Assembly (NCBI GenBank): GCA_003598135.1
Contig: QZKA01000026.1
Coordinates: 75,258 to 109,254 of the forward strand
Length of the DNA: 33,997 nt
DNA from: Candidatus Omnitrophota bacterium
GTDB lineage: Bacteria > Omnitrophota > Gorgyraeia > Gygaellales > Profunditerraquicolaceae
Direction of reading: 5' to 3'
In this document: positions 29,579 through 33,997 of the stretch, in pieces
How the letters are laid out: each line of letters starts with the position of its first letter
How positions within the stretch are numbered: position 1 is the first letter of the stretch
The notes under the pieces: generated by a model
Told to the model about the DNA's origin: nothing
Databases searched by the model: none
What the model saw: the letters and a program-made list of their open reading frames with translations, nothing else
Translations under genes and position numbers: made by a program

Positions 29579-30619
29579 TTAAAAAGGCAATAGACGCAAA
29601 ACCGCCTCTAGTACCATCCCAACCGAAATCTCCTGAAGGCATTGCGCGTGCGGACAGTAAAATTTCTCGCAAGGAGCGCATGCCTTTTGTACGCGCAGTA
29701 CCTCTGCCCTAGAAGAAATAACACGGGGGTCAAAACGAACAATATCCCCTCCTCCAAATAGAGCACACATAGGTATCCCTAATACCGCTGCGATGTGCAT
29801 CGGCCCGGTATCGTTGGTGATAAATAGGCTGCAGCGTTTGAGTAACGCCCCTAGCTCATTAATGCCCAATTTCCCCGCCATACTCAAAACCCTGGCCTGG
29901 GGACAACCTCGTATAATCGCCTGCGTAAGACGCCCTTCCTCCTTTGAGCCGGTAATGACAAACACGGCTTTTCTCTTTTTATCAATCTCCGCAATCAATT
30001 GGGCGAAATGCGCAACCCCCCATCTTCTGGAAGGCATGCCGCCCGGATGGACAGCGACAACAAAATCGTTTTCGCTGATTCCGTGCTTGCGCAAAAGTGC
30101 GTTCACCTTATCAACGCTTGCGCCTTTAATCACAAAATCTATCTTTCTGCTGCCCACAACCGCGCCTATTTTTTCGACAAGCGTAATATCATATTCCATT
30201 TCGTGCATTTGCCCTCTGTATGGTTCAGGAATCGAGGCATCAAAAAAACTGCCCCTTCCTTCTGTATTGCGCCCGGCTTTCGATGTAGGATTTAAAAAAC
30301 TCAATAAGAACCGCATCTTTAACGCGCTCAGTGCACTCACCATGGTACGCATGTTAACCGCAAGGTCAAAGTGACGTTTTCTTAAATTCCATAGAGTAAC
30401 GATGTTCGCCAAAAGGCTAGTCACCCCTTTAAGACGGAATACAACTATCTCGTCGATATACGTAAGGTCTTCTGCGAGTTCTACGACTCGCCGTACCACT
30501 AAAAGACAAATACGAGAATGGGGATATTTGTCTTTTAAAGACCGTAACGCCGGCGTAGATAATAACAAATCGCCTATTCCGCCGAGATTGACAATAAGGA
30601 TATTTTTGTAATCGCCCAT
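29579..30619 (-). CDS. GT9 (heptosyltransferase-type) glycosyltransferase, copy 1
   Basis: GT-B enzyme of the ADP-heptose:LPS heptosyltransferase family, which builds the inner core in the cytoplasm. The 346-residue product has IVNLGGIGDLLLSTPALRSLK (about 9-29), HPGGMPSRRWG in the acceptor-donor cleft, FITNDTGPMHIAAVLGIP, and a C-terminal Cys motif C-x2-C-x4-C-x4-C (CAPCEKFYCPHAQC). It lies 1 nt after a second GT9 gene of the same layout. Heptose as the actual sugar is assumed from the family. Confidence 0.92.
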   Translation of the reverse strand: MGDYKNILIVNLGGIGDLLLSTPALRSLKDKYPHSRICLLVVRRVVELAEDLTYIDEIVVFRLKGVTSLLANIVTLWNLRKRHFDLAVNMRTMVSALSALKMRFLLSFLNPTSKAGRNTEGRGSFFDASIPEPYRGQMHEMEYDITLVEKIGAVVGSRKIDFVIKGASVDKVNALLRKHGISENDFVVAVHPGGMPSRRWGVAHFAQLIAEIDKKRKAVFVITGSKEEGRLTQAIIRGCPQARVLSMAGKLGINELGALLKRCSLFITNDTGPMHIAAVLGIPMCALFGGGDIVRFDPRVISSRAEVLRVQKACAPCEKFYCPHAQCLQEISVGMVLEAVLRLLPF

Positions 30620-30620
30620 T

Positions 30621-31727
30621 TTACGCTTTTCCGATACGTTTCAGCTGCGTTCCTACTGCTTCCATAAACTGTGACACCGAAATAGAACCCATGCATGTAT
30701 GCGCAGCGCATACAATACGGCTACAAGGGCTACAATGCATAGTGCCGCCAAGCACTATGTTGGCCTCTCCCGCGGGAGACCAAAGACGAGCGTCAGTCGG
30801 CCCAAGAGTAGAAACGGTAGGTACGCCTAACGCAACCGCAATATGCAGAGGACCTGAATTATTGCAGAGCAAAAGGTCGCATTGCGCAAGTGTTGCTGCG
30901 AACTTCCTGACAGGCAAGGCTTCGAAAGAGATACACCCGGAACCAATCTTCTCTTGCATTGTATCTATCAACTCTTTATCTGCCGCGTCTCCGCAAAGAA
31001 TTATCCTGGCATTATACTGACCAATGCAGCGCCTTGCAACTTCAATAAACCTCTCTGCCGGCCAGCGTTGAGACGGATAAAAACCTCCAGGGTGTATTGC
31101 AATTTTTAAATCTTCCTTGCGTAAGCCGTATGAAGCTAAGTAATCAAAAGCGAGGGCTTTCTCTTTTTCCGATAAGACCAATCGCGGCTCTATGCCTTCC
31201 CCAGAAATTCCCAGGGCCTTTAGCAAACCAAGTAACTGAGCCCTCATGCTGCGGCAGGAAACAGCAACAGGTCCCCTTACGTTGAAAAATACCTCTCTTC
31301 CTGCTTTTTCAAAACCAAGCCTGTACTTAGCGCCTGAAAGCACAGTCAGGAATGCCTGCTTTAATTCGTATGTCAAAAATAAATCAATCGCTAAATCGAT
31401 TTTTCTTTTGCGGAATTCTTTGTAATAGCAAGCCAAGCCTTGATATATGATAACCTCATCGACTGCAGGGTCGTTTTGAATCAATTCCGCATTTCTCTTT
31501 GAAGCCAACACAATTATCGAAGAAGACGGAAAGCGCCTCTTAAGGGCCTGGAAAACCACTGTTGAGACAACCATATCGCCAAGCCTATCGTGCCGCAATA
31601 ACAGGATAGTCCTAATGTCCTCTGCTGACGGCAACAACGTCCTTCTAAAGATAAGTGCCGGAGAAAACAAAATCTTTCTTAAGACAAGATACGGGCCTTT
31701 TACCAGATGCTTAATGCATTCCTTCAT
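30621..31727 (-). CDS. GT9 (heptosyltransferase-type) glycosyltransferase, copy 2
   Basis: Second heptosyltransferase-like enzyme. The 368-residue product carries LLRHDRLGDMVVSTVVFQALK (about 43-63), IHPGGFYPSQRWP, LLCNNSGPLHIAVALGVP and the C-terminal motif CSPCSRIVCAAHTC with the same C-x2-C-x4-C-x4-C spacing as its neighbour. An N-terminal basic/hydrophobic extension precedes the first strand. It overlaps the GT2 gene by 17 nt, so translation is coupled. Divergence from copy 1 suggests different acceptors rather than a recent duplication. Confidence 0.92.
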   Translation of the reverse strand: MKECIKHLVKGPYLVLRKILFSPALIFRRTLLPSAEDIRTILLLRHDRLGDMVVSTVVFQALKRRFPSSSIIVLASKRNAELIQNDPAVDEVIIYQGLACYYKEFRKRKIDLAIDLFLTYELKQAFLTVLSGAKYRLGFEKAGREVFFNVRGPVAVSCRSMRAQLLGLLKALGISGEGIEPRLVLSEKEKALAFDYLASYGLRKEDLKIAIHPGGFYPSQRWPAERFIEVARRCIGQYNARIILCGDAADKELIDTMQEKIGSGCISFEALPVRKFAATLAQCDLLLCNNSGPLHIAVALGVPTVSTLGPTDARLWSPAGEANIVLGGTMHCSPCSRIVCAAHTCMGSISVSQFMEAVGTQLKRIGKA

Positions 31728-32481
31728 TTTTCTGCTTTTCCCATAATTTGGCGTAGCTTAACAATACCACAAACGCCGTCATAACGCTGATAAGAAAACC
31801 ACGCACTCCTTCCCTGTATCCTTTATAACCGAAATACTTGCGCAGGAATGCAAAAACGGGCTTGGCAAAAAGATACAACGCATAATCTAAGCCTTTGAGC
31901 CTCGTCCCCTTCTTCCATAATTCCTCTGCTTCCAAGCGTGTATAAAAATCAAGCTTAATGATATGCTCTGACAGGTCGTCATAGGCATGGTGGTAGACTA
32001 TATTTTTAAGCACTCCTACCTTTCCATCGATTAATATCTTTTCATGGATAAGCCTGCCGTCAATGCGCGCCTTATCCTTCCTGAATAATAACAAGATAGG
32101 GGCGCGCCAGCCACAATGCGCAATCCATTTGCCCAAATAGCTTGAGATTCTCAACAGCATAAACCCGCTGTACTCCGAATCCGCAGCAAGCGTCTGCCTT
32201 ATTTCTTCTTGCAATGGAGGACTTAACTGATCATCGGCATCAAGGAAAAGAACCCATTCCCCGGAAGCCCTACTGATCCCATATTCTCTCTGATCACTGA
32301 AATTAATCAGTTGCTTAGTAAAAATTTTATCCGTGTACTCGCGGCAGATCTCAAGCGTGGCATCCGTGCTCATGTCATCGATTATAATTATCTCATCAGC
32401 CCATTTAGTACTCTCAAGGGCGTTTCGCACATACCGTTCTTCATTCTTGGTAAGTACCACAACCGACAATCTATTATGCAT
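31711..32481 (-). CDS. GT2 glycosyltransferase, WaaE/KdtX-like
   Basis: Inverting GT-A enzyme resembling the LPS-core glucosyltransferases WaaE/KdtX. The 256-residue product has LSVVVLTKNEERYVRNALES (about 4-23), IIIDDMSTDAT, the metal-binding DxD-type LFLDADDQL and the family feature HEKILIDGKVGVLKN followed by YDDLSEHIIKLDFYT. The C-terminus has a hydrophobic, membrane-associating stretch. The ATG at 32481 has GGAGG 5 nt upstream and shares one base with the preceding GT4 stop (TGATG). An in-frame TTG at 32484 is less likely. Confidence 0.92.
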   Translation of the reverse strand: MHNRLSVVVLTKNEERYVRNALESTKWADEIIIIDDMSTDATLEICREYTDKIFTKQLINFSDQREYGISRASGEWVLFLDADDQLSPPLQEEIRQTLAADSEYSGFMLLRISSYLGKWIAHCGWRAPILLLFRKDKARIDGRLIHEKILIDGKVGVLKNIVYHHAYDDLSEHIIKLDFYTRLEAEELWKKGTRLKGLDYALYLFAKPVFAFLRKYFGYKGYREGVRGFLISVMTAFVVLLSYAKLWEKQKNEGMH

Positions 32482-33611
32482 CAAATCCTCCCGAGCAATT
32501 CCCCGTACACCGCTTCTGTCTTTTTTACGTTTACCCGTATGTCGAAATACTGTTCAACCCGCTTCCTGCCGGTTTCTCCCATTGCACGCGCGACATCCTT
32601 ATGTTGTACAAGATACGAAATTGCTTCGGCCAGCGCTTTAGGATCTGAGGCGGAGAATAAAATCCCCGTTTTTGCGTCCACGATCAATTCCCGGTTTCCT
32701 CCTGTGTTGCTGCCTATTACCGGCTTGCCCGAAGACATAGCTTCGATAATTACCCGACCGCAGGCCTCGCGAAAAGAACTAATCACTAAGATATCCATTG
32801 CCGCATACGCTTCAGGCATATCCTTGCGAAAACCGGTAAAAATCACTTTGTCCTGAATTCCCTGTAAACGTACGAAATCCCTCAAATATAATTCCCTGCC
32901 CCTATCTTCCTCAAATACGCTTGCACCGACAATCAGGAATTTTAAAGAATCAGGGCCGCGATGCCTACTGCATATAATCCTGACGGCCTTAAGAAAGGTC
33001 TCGTGGTTTTTGTTCTCATGAAACCTGGAGGCAATGCCGATTACGGCCTCTGAAGGACGTATGTCAAATTCTTTGCGCACAATCTCACCCGTTATATCCG
33101 GCCTGAAGCGATTGGTATCAACCCCATTGTAAATGACCGTTACTTTTTTCGGTAAAAACCGTAAGATTGAAAAACGCCTGGCTACGGCGTATGAATTGCA
33201 AATAATCTTATCGGGAAGGAACGAAAGCAGGCTGTCAGGGTCAATCAATTCATGTATCAGTAAATTGCGCTGGTGCCAGATTACGGGAATCCTGTTGCGC
33301 CTGGCAGCAATGGTCGAATAGATGTGCGTACGGATGCTGTTGGAATGAATGAGGCTGATATTTTTTTTCTTTACGAAATCGGATAAAAACCGTAGTGCCT
33401 TGCCTACGCCGTGCAGACCCCTTATTTTTGGAAATTCGCAAAAATCCACATCCGTGCCTATTTTTTTCAATTCTTCCCAAAACTGGCCTTGCCTGGGAAG
33501 GACAAAAATAAGGTTGAACCGATTCCTGTCTATATTTCTTGCAAGGTACAAGAGGCTGTTCTCAGCACCGGCAATCTCGTGGAATTCATGGACAATGGCA
33601 ATATTATGCAT
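32481..33611 (-). CDS. Glycosyltransferase, GT4 family
   Basis: Retaining GT-B glycosyltransferase. The 376-residue product has an N-terminal half with IVHEFHEIAGAENSLLYLAR (about 5-24) and HSNSIRTHIYSTIAA, and a C-terminal half with GIASRFHENKNHETFLKAV and the E-x7-E motif in REACGRVIIEAMSSGKPVIGSNTGG. Its start overlaps the CgeB-type gene by 8 nt and its stop overlaps the GT2 start by 1 nt. Substrate is unknown, but the position in the LPS-type block suggests a core or O-chain linkage. Confidence 0.93.
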   Translation of the reverse strand: MHNIAIVHEFHEIAGAENSLLYLARNIDRNRFNLIFVLPRQGQFWEELKKIGTDVDFCEFPKIRGLHGVGKALRFLSDFVKKKNISLIHSNSIRTHIYSTIAARRNRIPVIWHQRNLLIHELIDPDSLLSFLPDKIICNSYAVARRFSILRFLPKKVTVIYNGVDTNRFRPDITGEIVRKEFDIRPSEAVIGIASRFHENKNHETFLKAVRIICSRHRGPDSLKFLIVGASVFEEDRGRELYLRDFVRLQGIQDKVIFTGFRKDMPEAYAAMDILVISSFREACGRVIIEAMSSGKPVIGSNTGGNRELIVDAKTGILFSASDPKALAEAISYLVQHKDVARAMGETGRKRVEQYFDIRVNVKKTEAVYGELLGRI

Positions 33612-33997
33612 GCGTTTCCTTTATAGAGACAGCGATTGTTCCTAACAACGAGCTTATTCTGTGAGCGTAGGTGTGGTGTTGGTGTGCCCGTTGAAAACCC
33701 CTCTGTGCTATAGCGGCCCGCTCATCGGCATTATCGAGATACTGCACGATCAGTTTTTTGAGTTCATCGATACCTTGATAGGCCACGAGCTCCTCCCCGA
33801 CTTTATAGAAATCAGAAAGCTGCGTTACCTTATTGGTCAAAAGGAATGCCCGGCACGCCGGCACTTCAAATACGCGCGGAGTCACATTGTACATCGTTCC
33901 CTCTTTGCCGAACAATGTATGTATATCAAGTATTATTTTAGAGGCGTTATATACCTTGACCGTTTCCTCTCTATAGATATCCTGTTTCTGATAACGC
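33604..33997 (-). CDS. CgeB-type glycosyltransferase, N-terminus beyond window
   Basis: The last 130 or so residues of a GT-B glycosyltransferase of the CgeB/Glyco_trans_1_2 kind. Visible features are VKVYNASKIILDIHT, TPRVFEVPACRAFLLTNKV and GFQRAHQHHTYAHRI, the family's conserved C-terminal nucleotide-sugar half. The frame stays open to the right edge, so the first part is missing and the real start cannot be seen. The TTG at 33915 is internal. It overlaps the next gene by 8 nt. Confidence 0.88.
   Translation of the reverse strand, partial: RYQKQDIYREETVKVYNASKIILDIHTLFGKEGTMYNVTPRVFEVPACRAFLLTNKVTQLSDFYKVGEELVAYQGIDELKKLIVQYLDNADERAAIAQRGFQRAHQHHTYAHRISSLLGTIAVSIKETHA

Noticed and set aside
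29556..29681. Longer N-terminus for the methyltransferase
   Set aside because: It would overlap the GT9 gene by more than 100 nt in another frame and adds no recognisable domain.

Overview
The window is a stretch of a Gram-negative bacterial chromosome in which every protein gene and both tRNAs lie on the minus strand, so gene order below is given right to left. Two blocks are separated by a short regulatory gap near 21.0-21.2 kb.

Translation/transcription block (about 21.1 kb down to 1). A near-consensus sigma70-type promoter (21083-21111) is followed by a leader with a terminator-like hairpin, then tRNA-Thr(GGU), rpmG, tRNA-Trp(CCA), secE, nusG, rplK, rplA, rplJ, rplL, rpoB, rpoC, rpsL, rpsG, fusA, tuf, rpsJ, rplC, rplD, rplW, rplB, rpsS, rplV, rpsC, rplP, rpmC, rpsQ, rplN, rplX and the first 108 codons of rplE. 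This is the secE-beta, str, S10 and spc operons joined into one collinear array. Downstream of secE the gaps are 0-49 nt, often with 1-4 nt overlaps, which suggests one very long transcription unit. The classical leader sites for L10, L1 and L4 autoregulation have no room here. The only sizeable non-coding regions are the leader before tRNA-Thr and a structured, GC-rich spacer between tRNA-Trp and secE.

Surface-glycan block (33997 down to 21227). Genes in order: a partial CgeB-type glycosyltransferase, a GT4 glycosyltransferase, a WaaE-like GT2, two GT9 heptosyltransferase-like enzymes, a SAM methyltransferase, a DegT-type sugar aminotransferase, a radical SAM/SPASM protein, a second GT4, a membrane protein with a decayed PHP domain, a WbqC-family protein, a PIG-L/LmbE deacetylase, a WecA/TagO-type polyprenyl-phosphate GlcNAc-1-P transferase and a 64-aa membrane protein. 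These would start a glycan on undecaprenyl phosphate, modify amino sugars and extend an LPS core or O-antigen-like polymer. No polymerase, flippase or ligase is visible.

Organism. The LPS-type glycosyltransferases argue for an outer membrane. EF-Tu has a switch I unlike the textbook one, resembling what I remember from planctomycete-type EF-Tu. Together with the overall protein style, this makes a member of the PVC/Omnitrophota neighbourhood my best guess, but it is inference. Most of the window is conserved housekeeping sequence. I do not see a clear new defence or mobile system. The points that deserve a second look are the EF-Tu switch I, the degenerate PHP protein, the Asp-to-Asn change in the WecA-like enzyme and the structured leaders around the tRNA/secE segment.
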